64,000 nucleotides of DNA. Source: Thermomicrobiales bacterium (GTDB lineage: Bacteria; Chloroflexota; Chloroflexia; Thermomicrobiales; UBA6265). The position numbers were made by a program, and so were the translations under genes. Within the stretch, counting starts at the first letter, position 1. Every line of letters starts with the position of its first letter. The notes under the pieces were generated by a model, which did not search any database, was not told where the DNA came from, and saw nothing but the letters and a program-made list of their open reading frames with translations. The DNA lies in NCBI GenBank assembly GCA_019637585.1, contig JAHBVL010000002.1, positions 372,001-436,000 of the forward strand. Reading direction: 5' to 3'. This document shows positions 28,656-36,445 of this stretch, in pieces.

Positions 28656-29957
28656 CTAGCCGGCAGTGGAGGTGAGACCGCGCAGGAACTCGAATGCGGC
28701 CATCAGCTGCTCGTCGACGCCATCAGGATCGTCGATCGCCTCGACGACCTGGTCGGGGGTCAATCCCTCGCCTTCGATGGTGTTGCCGGCCGGCGTCAAC
28801 CAGTGAGCGAAGGTCAGCCGCAGCGATGCGCCATCGTCGAACTCGTGCACCCGCTGTACCGATCCCTTGCCGAACGTCTGCTCGCCGATGATCGTGGCTC
28901 GTTCGTAGTCGCTCAGGGCGCCCGCCACGATTTCCGACGCGCTGGCGGTGCCACGGTTGACCAGCACCACCACCGGGAGTTCGTACTCGGTCACCTCGCC
29001 GGTGATGATCGGTTCGGCCTGTTCATCCCCTTCTGTGGTGGGATCGAAGTCCTCATAGAGAGCCGGACCCGTGGATTCCTCGACGAAGCGCCCGAGCGTT
29101 GCCTGGGCCGCTTCGACCCAGCCGCCCCCGTTGTTGCGCAAGTCGATGACGATGCCGATCGCGCCATCCTCCTTCGCCTGTCGCAATGCGGTATCGAGTT
29201 CCTCTACCGTCCGGTCACCAAAAATCGTGATCTGGATGATCCCAACCGAGTGCTCTTCGTCGAAGGTGTACTTGACGACCGGATAGGCGATGCGCTCCCG
29301 GACGATATCGAAACTCAGCGTTTCCTCCGTGGATGGACGAGCGATCACAAGGTGCACCGACTCACCGGCGGGTCCAACGAGTGCGTCAACAGCCCCCGTT
29401 CCGTCCATGCCGTCGGTGCGCACGCCATCGATTTCGACGATCAGGTCGCCCGACAGGAGTCCGGCTTTTTCCGCCGGCGAACCCGGAACCGGCGCCACAA
29501 CCTTCACCTGACCATCCTGCGACGAAACCCAGACCCCGATCCCCTCATACGTCCCGCTCAGCGAGTCAGACGCGGCCTCGGTTTGGCTGGGCGGCAGATA
29601 GGTCGAGTGACCGTCGAGTCCTTCAGTCAGCCCCTGAATAGCCCGCTCTTCCAGATCGTGCCAGAACGAGCTGCTCGCGTCGGAGCCATCCGGCATCAGG
29701 TAGTACTCGTCCTCGATCAGCTGCATCACCGATTCGAGGCGCGAAAACGGGGGCGGAGCCGCCGAACCTGACGAATCGGTGTCGAGAGAGCTCACTTCGA
29801 CCGGATTGTTCGTACTGGTGGGCTCGAGCACATGCCGGTCGAAGAGCACACCGGCGCCAAAGGCCACCATGCCGAGCACCAGCACCGTGCAGATTCCGAG
29901 AGCGATCAGTTGAATGGTGTGAAGCCGGGAACGCGGGCTTCCTGCGTATTCGTTCAT
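28656..29957 (-). CDS. S41 carboxyl-terminal processing protease (Ctp)
   Basis: About 433 aa. One N-terminal membrane anchor (IQLIALGICTVLVLGMVAFG) puts the rest outside the cytoplasm. A PDZ domain (GIGVWVSSQDGQVKVVAPV ... AEKAGLLSGDLIVEIDG) is followed by the S41 peptidase core, with the nucleophile Ser in NRGTASASEIVAGAL and the general-base Lys in EQTFGKGSVQ. Such proteases trim or degrade secreted proteins from the C-terminus. The frame is open to 30224, but the ATG at 29957 gives the anchor at the N-terminus. Confidence 0.92.
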   Translation of the reverse strand: MNEYAGSPRSRLHTIQLIALGICTVLVLGMVAFGAGVLFDRHVLEPTSTNNPVEVSSLDTDSSGSAAPPPFSRLESVMQLIEDEYYLMPDGSDASSSFWHDLEERAIQGLTEGLDGHSTYLPPSQTEAASDSLSGTYEGIGVWVSSQDGQVKVVAPVPGSPAEKAGLLSGDLIVEIDGVRTDGMDGTGAVDALVGPAGESVHLVIARPSTEETLSFDIVRERIAYPVVKYTFDEEHSVGIIQITIFGDRTVEELDTALRQAKEDGAIGIVIDLRNNGGGWVEAAQATLGRFVEESTGPALYEDFDPTTEGDEQAEPIITGEVTEYELPVVVLVNRGTASASEIVAGALSDYERATIIGEQTFGKGSVQRVHEFDDGASLRLTFAHWLTPAGNTIEGEGLTPDQVVEAIDDPDGVDEQLMAAFEFLRGLTSTAG

Positions 29958-30071
29958 CGTAAAAGGGGATCCTGCGTGTGCGCGAATCAGATCGGCGACG
30001 ATATCAGCCTCCGATGATACTCTCCGGAGCAATCTACGGCCGGAATCGCTTCTGATCCGATGGATACAACC

Positions 30072-30836
30072 ATGCCCGATCTCGTGCTGGCAATCGACAT
30101 TGGCAATTCGGCGGTCAAGTTCGGCATCGGTCCCCGAAACTCGGCCTCCTGGCACGACCTGTGGCGACTGCCCACCCAATCCGCAACTGAGTCGGACGAG
30201 TGGGCCTCCCTCCTCCTGCCGCACCTGCCACCTGATATACGTGTGAAGCTGGCATCCGTGGTCTGTTCGAGCGTCGTCCCGCTCGTCGCCGAAGCGCTCC
30301 TCGACGGATTGCGGCAGCTCGTGCCGGTGGAGCCGGTCGTAGTCACCGCCAGAACGCCGATGGCCATCCGGGTGACAACCGACCTGCCAGAGAGAACCGG
30401 ATCAGACCGGATCGTCAACGCCAATACGATGTGGATCACCAGAGGCGGTCCGTCGATCGTGATCGACGCCGGCACCGCAACCAAGATCGATGCGGTGACG
30501 GCGACAGGGGAGTTTCCCGGCGGGATCATCGCTCCCGGCGTTGGCACGATGATGGACGGACTGGCCCGCCGCGCCGCTCAGCTCTCGGAAGTCCCGGTTG
30601 CGATGCCGGAACGCGCCATCGGCAGGAATACCGCAACGGCCATTCAGTCAGGTGTTGTCCTTGGACACACCCGCATGATCGAAGGGCTGATCCAGGACGT
30701 CACCGCCGAGCTGGGCCAGGTGGTCGATGTGGTCATGACGGGCGGCTTCAGCGCATTGCTGGCTCCCCATATTCCCAGCGTCCGCGCGGTCGAACCGACC
30801 TTTGTGCTCGACGGCCTGCGACACCTCACCGGTTGA
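30072..30836 (+). CDS. coaX: type III pantothenate kinase CoaX
   Basis: About 254 aa, catalyses the first step of coenzyme A synthesis (pantothenate to 4'-phosphopantothenate). ASKHA-fold motifs are LAIDIGNSAVKFG (phosphate 1), TGSDRIVNANTMW-type GSDRIVNAN, and VIDAGTATKIDAV (phosphate 2), with GVGTMMDGLARRAAQL downstream. The ATG at 30072 gives the usual N-terminus; an ATG four codons earlier is also open. It is divergent from the Ctp protease gene. Confidence 0.93.
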   Translation: MPDLVLAIDIGNSAVKFGIGPRNSASWHDLWRLPTQSATESDEWASLLLPHLPPDIRVKLASVVCSSVVPLVAEALLDGLRQLVPVEPVVVTARTPMAIRVTTDLPERTGSDRIVNANTMWITRGGPSIVIDAGTATKIDAVTATGEFPGGIIAPGVGTMMDGLARRAAQLSEVPVAMPERAIGRNTATAIQSGVVLGHTRMIEGLIQDVTAELGQVVDVVMTGGFSALLAPHIPSVRAVEPTFVLDGLRHLTG

Positions 30837-30860
30837 CGCCACGGAGTCCCGTTCCGGCTT

Positions 30861-31038
30861 TTGCCGCATATCCAGCCAAATTCGTATACTTCGGCATCAC
30901 GATCCTTCTGTCCTGGCCTACGCGCATTGAGCCGGAACCCGTCAGGTCATACCAGGGCGGGAGCCGCGCACTATGCTGCTACCTGGCCGAACCGCCGGAC
31001 AGAGCGATCGAAGCGTCTCCAGTGATCTTCACCGGAGA
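30861..31038 (+). promoter_or_regulatory. promoter and structured leader of the EF-G paralogue gene
   Basis: A good promoter (TTGCCG at 30861-30866, 18 bases, TATACT at 30885-30890) predicts a leader of about 175 bases before the GTG at 31071. The leader contains CCAGG...CCTGG and GGCGG...CCGCC complementary segments, and ends with a 10-bp hairpin (TCTCCAGTGA-TCT-TCACCGGAGA, 31016-31038, one G-U pair) some 30 bases before the start codon. I do not recognise the fold. Confidence 0.5.
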
Positions 31039-31070
31039 TATCGGCTGATTGTTGGAAGTGGGGTTGCGCC

Positions 31071-33143
31071 GTGAACCAGTACGCCGCCAGTGACATTCGC
31101 AATGTTGGGCTTTTCTCTCATGGTGGCGCGGGAAAGACGTCCCTGGTCGAAGCGATGCTCTACGTCTCCAAAGCGACAACGCGGCAGGGCAAGGTCGAAG
31201 ACGGCAACACCACCACCGACTTCGATCCGGACGAGATCAAGCGCCGCATGTCGATCAGTCTCGGGCTGGCGCCGGTCGAATGGAATGGCGTCAAGATCAA
31301 CCTCATCGATACGCCCGGTTATGCCGACTTCCTCGGTGAAGTCGCGTCGGCGATGGCGGTTGTCGACACGGCACTCATCCTCCTCGACGCCTCTGCCGGG
31401 GTTGAGGTCGGCTCCGAGAACGCCTGGCAGCTTGCCGGCAAGCAGAACCTGCAGCGCGTTCTCTTCATCAACAAGATGGACCGGGAGAACGCCGACTACG
31501 CCCGGTCTCTCGAAAGCGCCACATCGGTGTTCGGCAATGCGCTGGCCCCGGTTCAGATCCCCATCGGCAAGGAAAAGGACTTCCGCGGCGTCGTCGATCT
31601 GCTGTCAAACAAAGCCTTCGTCTTCGATGGAGCCGACTTCAGTGAAGCCGCTGTTCCAGCCGAGATGGCGGACGAAATCGCGACCTACCGGCAAACCCTC
31701 GTCGAGGCTCTCGCCGAAACCGACGAAACGCTGATGATGCGCTATCTCGACGATGAGGAGATCACGGCCGACGAGCTTCTGGCGGCACTGAAAGCGAGCG
31801 TCAGAACGGGCGAAGTCGTGCCGGTGTTCTGCGGATCGGGCACCACCGTCAAGGGCGTTCCACAGCTGCTCCAGGGTTTGGGCGATTTTGCGCTGCCGGC
31901 GAGCGAGCGAATGGCGACCGGCACCGAGAACGACGCAGAGATCGCGCTGACCGAAGACCCCTCGGGGCCGCTCGCCGCGAAAGTCTTCAAGACCTTCGCC
32001 GATCCGCATGTCGGCCGGCTCTCCTATTTCCGCGTTTTCTCGGGCACGCTCAAATCGAATGCAACCGTCAAGAACAGCAGCCAGGGCAAGTCGGAGCGCC
32101 TCGGCCAGGTCTTCTACATTCGCGGCAAGGACCATATCAACACCGACGAGGTTCGCGCCGGTGATATCGCGGCCGTCGGCAAACTCGCCGATACCCATAC
32201 CGGCGATACCCTCTGCGATGAAGGTCACGCGATCGATCTGGGACCGATCGACTTCCCACCGACAGCCTATTCCGCGGCCGTCAATCCGAAAACCAAAGCC
32301 GATCTGGACAAGCTGGGCCAGGCGCTCCACCGCATGGTCGAAGAGGACCCCACGCTGCAGCTCGGCCGCGACTCCGTGACAGGCGAAACGCTCCTCTCCG
32401 GTCTCGGCGAGCCACACATCCAGATCGCGCTCGATCGCATGACGCGCCGGTATGGCGTCAATGTCGACGTCGGTTTGCCGCGCGTGCAGTACCGCGAGAC
32501 GATTTCCAGCAAGACGACATCGGAGTACAAGCACAAGAAGCAGACCGGTGGCGCCGGCCAGTATGGTCATGTTTTCCTCGATCTCGAACCACTGCCCGAG
32601 TCTGAGTTCGAGTTCTCCGAACGGGTGGTGGGCGGATCTGTGCCCAGGAACTTCTTCCCTGCGGTGGAAAAGGGCGTACGGGAGGCGCTGGAAGCCGGAC
32701 CGCTCGCCGGCTACCCCGTGGTCAATGTCCGGGTCACCCTCTTCGACGGCAGCTATCACGACGTCGACTCGAACGAGATGGCCTTCAAACTGGCGTCGAA
32801 AGAGGCATTCAAGAAAGGCATCCTGCAGGGACGGCCGACCCTCCTCGAACCAGTGCTCAACATTTCCATCACAGTTCCCGACACGTTCACGGGCGATGTG
32901 ATGGGCGACTTGAACAGCAAGCGCGCGCACGTCAGCGGCATGAATCCGGGTGAGAATGGATCGACGACGATCGAAGCGACCGTTCCCGCCGCGGAGGTCC
33001 AGCGCTACGCCACCGACCTCCGGTCGATCACGCAGGGTCGTGGCTCGTTTGCGACGACCTTCTCCCACTACCAGCCGGTACCACCGAATCTCTCCGAGTC
33101 GATCATGGCCGAAGCGCGCGAGCGGGAAGCAGTCGCACACTAG
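31071..33143 (+). CDS. EF-G-like translational GTPase (FusA2 type)
   Basis: 690 aa with the five EF-G domains. G-motifs are FSHGGAGKTSLVE (G1), LIDTPGYADF (G3) and NKMDREN (G4). Canonical EF-G has AHIDAGKTT and DTPGHVDF; here the catalytic His is replaced by Tyr, as seen in the FusA2 / EF-G-like subgroup. Domain IV-V segments (GGAGQYGHVFLDLEPL, GDVMGDLNSKRAHVSGM) are intact. The GTG at 31071 gives the usual start. It is probably not the housekeeping EF-G, since rpsL, rpsG and tuf are absent; a role in ribosome recycling or stress is possible. Confidence 0.88.
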   Translation: MNQYAASDIRNVGLFSHGGAGKTSLVEAMLYVSKATTRQGKVEDGNTTTDFDPDEIKRRMSISLGLAPVEWNGVKINLIDTPGYADFLGEVASAMAVVDTALILLDASAGVEVGSENAWQLAGKQNLQRVLFINKMDRENADYARSLESATSVFGNALAPVQIPIGKEKDFRGVVDLLSNKAFVFDGADFSEAAVPAEMADEIATYRQTLVEALAETDETLMMRYLDDEEITADELLAALKASVRTGEVVPVFCGSGTTVKGVPQLLQGLGDFALPASERMATGTENDAEIALTEDPSGPLAAKVFKTFADPHVGRLSYFRVFSGTLKSNATVKNSSQGKSERLGQVFYIRGKDHINTDEVRAGDIAAVGKLADTHTGDTLCDEGHAIDLGPIDFPPTAYSAAVNPKTKADLDKLGQALHRMVEEDPTLQLGRDSVTGETLLSGLGEPHIQIALDRMTRRYGVNVDVGLPRVQYRETISSKTTSEYKHKKQTGGAGQYGHVFLDLEPLPESEFEFSERVVGGSVPRNFFPAVEKGVREALEAGPLAGYPVVNVRVTLFDGSYHDVDSNEMAFKLASKEAFKKGILQGRPTLLEPVLNISITVPDTFTGDVMGDLNSKRAHVSGMNPGENGSTTIEATVPAAEVQRYATDLRSITQGRGSFATTFSHYQPVPPNLSESIMAEAREREAVAH

Positions 33144-33605
33144 GTGGCCAATCCGGCAGGCACATCAGCGCAAAACGCGCCGCCATTCCATCAGGGAACG
33201 GCGGCGCACCCCTACGTCGTCATCTTCGACGGCGGATCGCTGGGCAACCCGGGCAAGGGGTACGGGAGCTACCTGCTGGTCAGTCCGACGGGCAGGCAGG
33301 TGCACCGCGAGCTCGATTTCTCCGAGGACAACCCGGTCATGACCAACAATCAGGCCGAGTACCGCACCTTGATCGAGGCATTGCTCAATCTTCGGGAGCT
33401 CCTTGCCGATCGTTCGGCGACGGCGGCGGTGCGCATCGAAGGGGACAGTCAGCTGGTCCTCAACCAGCTGAAAGGCACCTGGAAAGTCAAGAATGAAGGG
33501 TTGCGGCTTCTGCACACAGAGGCCCGGGCGATCCTGCCGTCGTTCGGCTCAGTCGAGTTTCGGTGGCATCCGCGGGAGCGGTCGGTGAAGATTCTGGGGC
33601 ATTGA
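33144..33605 (+). CDS. RNase HI-like protein, truncated C-terminus
   Basis: 153 aa, GTG start directly after the EF-G stop. Catalytic RNase H residues are present in FDGGSLGNPGKGYGSYL (Asp), TNNQAEYRTLIEAL (Glu) and RIEGDSQLVLNQL (Asp). The usual ending, a PREx-x-x-ADxLAN segment with the fourth acidic residue, is replaced by WHPRERSVKILGH and a stop. The stop is directly followed by a heptamer array. Either this is a subfamily with a short tail or the 3' end was lost. RNase HI enzymes remove RNA from RNA-DNA hybrids. Confidence 0.75.
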   Translation: MANPAGTSAQNAPPFHQGTAAHPYVVIFDGGSLGNPGKGYGSYLLVSPTGRQVHRELDFSEDNPVMTNNQAEYRTLIEALLNLRELLADRSATAAVRIEGDSQLVLNQLKGTWKVKNEGLRLLHTEARAILPSFGSVEFRWHPRERSVKILGH

Positions 33606-33744
33606 AGTCGGAGTCCGGAGTCCGACGATCGTAGGTCGTGGATAGTTGATGGTAGATAGCTGCTGGTACGTGGCAGCGTGGTCCAAGCCGGACGACCGAC
33701 TACCTGCTATCTACCAATCACCATCAACCATCCACCACCGCCGG
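33606..33744. repeat. heptanucleotide array 3 with inverted arms
   Basis: Immediately after the RNase H-like stop the sequence runs in degenerate heptamers (AGTCGGA, GTCCGGA, GTCCGAC, GATCGTA, GGTCGTG, GATAGTT, GATGGTA, GATAGCT, GCTGGTA). The second half is roughly its reverse complement: GGATAGTTGATGGT near 33640 matches the complement of ACCATCAACCATCC at 33719-33732, and AGATAGC that of GCTATCT. The array could fold into a long imperfect hairpin. Confidence 0.7.
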
Positions 33745-33759
33745 ATGCCCCTCCCGTGC

Positions 33760-33765
33760 TATACT
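33760..33765 (+). promoter_or_regulatory. -10 element of the tRNA-Val gene
   Basis: TATACT within GTGCTATACT, 14 bases before the first tRNA base. The upstream sequence where a -35 would lie is the end of the heptamer array and shows no good TTGACA match. Confidence 0.6.
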
Positions 33766-33778
33766 CGCTCTCCCTTCG

Positions 33779-33852
<74 letters not shown>

Positions 33853-33862
33853 CCCAACGCAC

Positions 33863-33910
33863 GAGGCTCAAACCTTCGCCTGATCCAACGTTTGGCGGGG
33901 TTTGGGCCTC
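33863..33910 (+). terminator. hairpin downstream of tRNA-Val
   Basis: A 12-bp arm GAGGCTCAAACC (33863-33874) pairs with GGTTTGGGCCTC (33899-33910) with one G-T wobble; the inner CGCC and GGCG can pair too. It is followed by GTTTG, a weak T-tract. It could terminate the tRNA transcript or the convergent recombinase remnant. Confidence 0.55.
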
Positions 33911-33937
33911 GTTTGCTGTCAGGCTCTCTCCCCCGGC

Positions 33938-34123
33938 CTACCCGGCGGCGTACTCGCCGTGGTGGGCGTCGATCCGCCGGGTCATCTGGTCCAGCTCGGC
34001 GAGGATGCGGTTCTGTTCGCGTTTGAGCATCGTCAGGGAGATGGCGTCGGCGTAGTGGGCCTGGACGAGTCGACGCGTCAGTCGGGCTTGCACTTGGCGG
34101 CGCAAGCGGTCGATCCCGCGCAC
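33938..34123 (-). pseudogene. C-terminal remnant of a large serine recombinase
   Basis: A 61-codon frame ending in TAG and preceded by an in-frame stop at 34124-34126. Its translation (LTRRLVQAHYADAISLTMLK followed by REQNRILAELDQ) matches the coiled-coil tail of large serine recombinases, which usually reads as a long helix rich in Glu, Gln and Arg after an ISLELLKxEQ-like element. The resolvase and zinc-ribbon domains are missing. It is probably a decayed integrase of an element inserted beside tRNA-Val. 34124-34290 holds nothing else I recognise. Confidence 0.55.
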
Positions 34124-34290
34124 CTATCCTAGGCCACGCGGTTAGCGGCGGCAACGCCACGGAGGGTGCTCTGGGTGGAGGGTTCGCTAGTGCGAACGAG
34201 CGCAGTAGGTCGGCTTCGACCCCATGAGCTGGCCCGCCGACGCTGGCTACGGCCTCGGCCGGATGGCAGTGGCAGAGGTACCCTGACCTG

Positions 34291-35481
34291 ATGACGGTGA
34301 CGGTGACAAGCGGCGAGGTGACCGCGTTTCGTCTCCACGCTCACCACCTCACCAACCGGTTAGGTGAGCGTGGGCTACTCGATGCGGCCGGGGGTTGCGG
34401 CGTGCAGAACAGCCCGCCTGGGTCGGCGCTGCTCGCCTTCCACGCCAGGGTGCAGAACCTCACACAGGAACGGGTTGACGAAGCAGTAAGCGAGGACAAG
34501 AGCCTGTTGCAGAGCTGGTCCATGCGCGGCTCACCCTTCTACTTCCCGACCGCAGACGCACCGGTGTTCACCACCGGCGTCCTCCCGCCCACCGAGGAGG
34601 CGATGCGGCAGTTCATCCCTGGGGTGGGACCGGCGGTGGACAAGCTCGGCCTCACTCTCACCGAGGCCGTTGAGCTGACCGGCGGCGAGATCGGCGACGT
34701 GCTGACCGGCCGCCAACTCGCCATCGACGACCTCGGAGCAGAACTTGCCGAGCGGATCGCTAAGAAGCTGTCGAAGAAGCGACGCGACACCTGGGACGAA
34801 GAAGGTCCCCACGCCGCTGGCCAGCCGCTCGGCGAGGCCGTCGTGCACTTCTGCATCCGCATCCTGACGTTGCAGGGGGTGGTCTGCCTCGCGCCGCGGG
34901 CGGGGAACAAGGCCCCGTTCGTCTTGGTCGACGAATGGTTGGATGATCCGATCCCGGACATCGAACCGGATCATGCGCGTGCCGAGCTGGTTCGCCGCTA
35001 CCTGCGCTGCTATGGACCGTCCACACGAGCGGACTTCGCCGCATGGTTGGGGGTTCGCGCGGGCGACGCGGGCCCCTGGTGGAGCCTGGTCGAGGACGAG
35101 ATGACACCGGTCGAGTTCGGTCGTAAGGCGTGGGTTCTAACCGAGGATCTCGACGCGTTGCGCTCGGCGCCGACACCAACGGAAGTGCGTCTGCTGCCGC
35201 CACGCGATCCCTACACGCAGTTGCGCGACCGCGAGACGATCGTAGACAAGAGGTACCACCAGGACGTGTGGAAGACGGTCGGCGACCCAGGCACGGTCCT
35301 CGCGGGAGGCAAGATCACCGGCATCTGGCGTCCACACAAGACCGGACGGAAACTGACCATCAGCATCAAGACGTTCGGCGCCTTGCCAGTCCGAGACAAG
35401 AAATCGCTGCGGGCCGAGGCTGAACAGGTCGCACCACTGCGTGGAGCATCTTCCGTGGACGTTGAGTTCGACACCTACTGA
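34291..35481 (+). CDS. winged-helix DNA glycosylase-like protein (AlkZ/YcaQ, HTH_42 family)
   Basis: 396 aa. It has the family order of an N-terminal helical region, tandem winged helices (ARAELVRRYLRCYGPSTRADFAAWLGV) and a C-terminal beta domain (RLLPPRDPYTQLRDRETIVD, GTVLAGGKITGIWRPHKTGR). Family members include interstrand-crosslink glycosylases with a catalytic Q-x-Q or Q-x-D motif; here the equivalent place reads CGVQNSPPGS, so the activity is not assured. Homologues are common in actinobacteria, and the gene sits beside a recombinase remnant, so transfer is likely. It stands alone with ATG at 34291. Confidence 0.75.
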   Translation: MTVTVTSGEVTAFRLHAHHLTNRLGERGLLDAAGGCGVQNSPPGSALLAFHARVQNLTQERVDEAVSEDKSLLQSWSMRGSPFYFPTADAPVFTTGVLPPTEEAMRQFIPGVGPAVDKLGLTLTEAVELTGGEIGDVLTGRQLAIDDLGAELAERIAKKLSKKRRDTWDEEGPHAAGQPLGEAVVHFCIRILTLQGVVCLAPRAGNKAPFVLVDEWLDDPIPDIEPDHARAELVRRYLRCYGPSTRADFAAWLGVRAGDAGPWWSLVEDEMTPVEFGRKAWVLTEDLDALRSAPTPTEVRLLPPRDPYTQLRDRETIVDKRYHQDVWKTVGDPGTVLAGGKITGIWRPHKTGRKLTISIKTFGALPVRDKKSLRAEAEQVAPLRGASSVDVEFDTY

Positions 35482-35807
35482 CCGCTCCCAAAGCCAGCGC
35501 ACGCACCGCGCTGCGCGCCAGTGCACCCAGCAGCGAGACCTGCCACGCCTCCGACTTGAGGCTCCGCCACCCTCTCGGCACTGCCCGCTCGGAGCTGTCA
35601 CACGTCTTGCAACGACCGGATCGACCCGCCCTCGGTGGGGCCTGGCGACCTACCTCGCTGGCATGGGATGCCACGACGGATCGGACGCCGAAATGGCGGC
35701 ACCCCTCACACTCGCCCCTGGCCCCACCGGCTGATTCCCCACAGAGAACAGCTACTCGACCAGCGCCGGCCCGTTCAGATGCGAACTGCGCCACAGCGAC
35801 AGCTGCG
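35482..35807. other. intergenic region without recognised features
   Basis: About 326 bases between the convergent AlkZ-like and cupin genes. Short open frames run through it in several phases, but none has domain similarity, a Shine-Dalgarno or sensible composition. I see no repeats or terminator here. Confidence 0.5.
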
Positions 35808-36308
35808 TCATGCATCGTCGGCGAGTGGTGGCCCCACGACTTCCAGCCCATACCTCGGTCCGACTGCATCCCACTTGGCCACTTCGACATCCATCGGTTG
35901 CCCGTCGGCGCCAGGCAAGCGGCGCTCGACAGCGGGAATGCCGACCTCATCGTAGAGATCGAAGAGACCACCGGGATTGGCAAAACCGATGAATCGGACA
36001 GGGGTCGTGCCCGTGACCCGGAAAGCATGAGGAACACCGGCGGGCAGATAGATGAAGTCGCCGGCGGTGAGCCTGTAAACGTCATCACCCGCCCGATAGG
36101 TCATCTGACCCTCGATGATGAAAAACGCCTCGGACTCATGCGTATGGCGATGGAGCGGCGTCGCGATACCCGGCGGTTGGGTCACCAGAGCTACGTCGAG
36201 ACCCTGCGTTTCCGAGGGCAACGCCAAGCGTTCGAAAAGTGAGCCCATCGCCCAGGTAGCTGGACCAGTTCCACCTGGCCGAAAAACAACGTCGGGCTGG
36301 CCGCTCAT
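35808..36308 (-). CDS. cupin-domain protein (quercetinase-like)
   Basis: About 166 aa, one double-stranded beta-helix. Cupin motif 1 is TPLHRHTHESEAFFIIEG (two His and one Glu metal ligands); motif 2 is LPAGVPHAFRVTG (third His). The N-terminus fits the quercetin dioxygenase-like group. AAAGGAGGTGC stands 5 bases before the ATG at 36308, a near-perfect Shine-Dalgarno that fixes the start. Substrate and reaction are unknown. It is divergent from the D,D-carboxypeptidase gene. Confidence 0.85.
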   Translation of the reverse strand: MSGQPDVVFRPGGTGPATWAMGSLFERLALPSETQGLDVALVTQPPGIATPLHRHTHESEAFFIIEGQMTYRAGDDVYRLTAGDFIYLPAGVPHAFRVTGTTPVRFIGFANPGGLFDLYDEVGIPAVERRLPGADGQPMDVEVAKWDAVGPRYGLEVVGPPLADDA

Positions 36309-36445
36309 GTAGCACCTCCTTTGCGTGCATGCGCATGTCTTTGCACGACTGTAGCGCTGCCATCCCACTGGATGCGGGACGCTGCATGGTATCGTTGGCG
36401 GGCATCGCCCACGATGCGATCACCGCTGTTACACGACGAAGGCAG

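Noticed and set aside
30935-30985. GTCAGGTCATACCAGGG, which recalls the GTCAGGTCCGGAAGG of SRP RNA
   Set aside because: The GGAA tetraloop and the AGCAGC strand of the SRP RNA core are absent, and the region lies in the leader of the EF-G paralogue gene. I keep it only as an unexplained leader.
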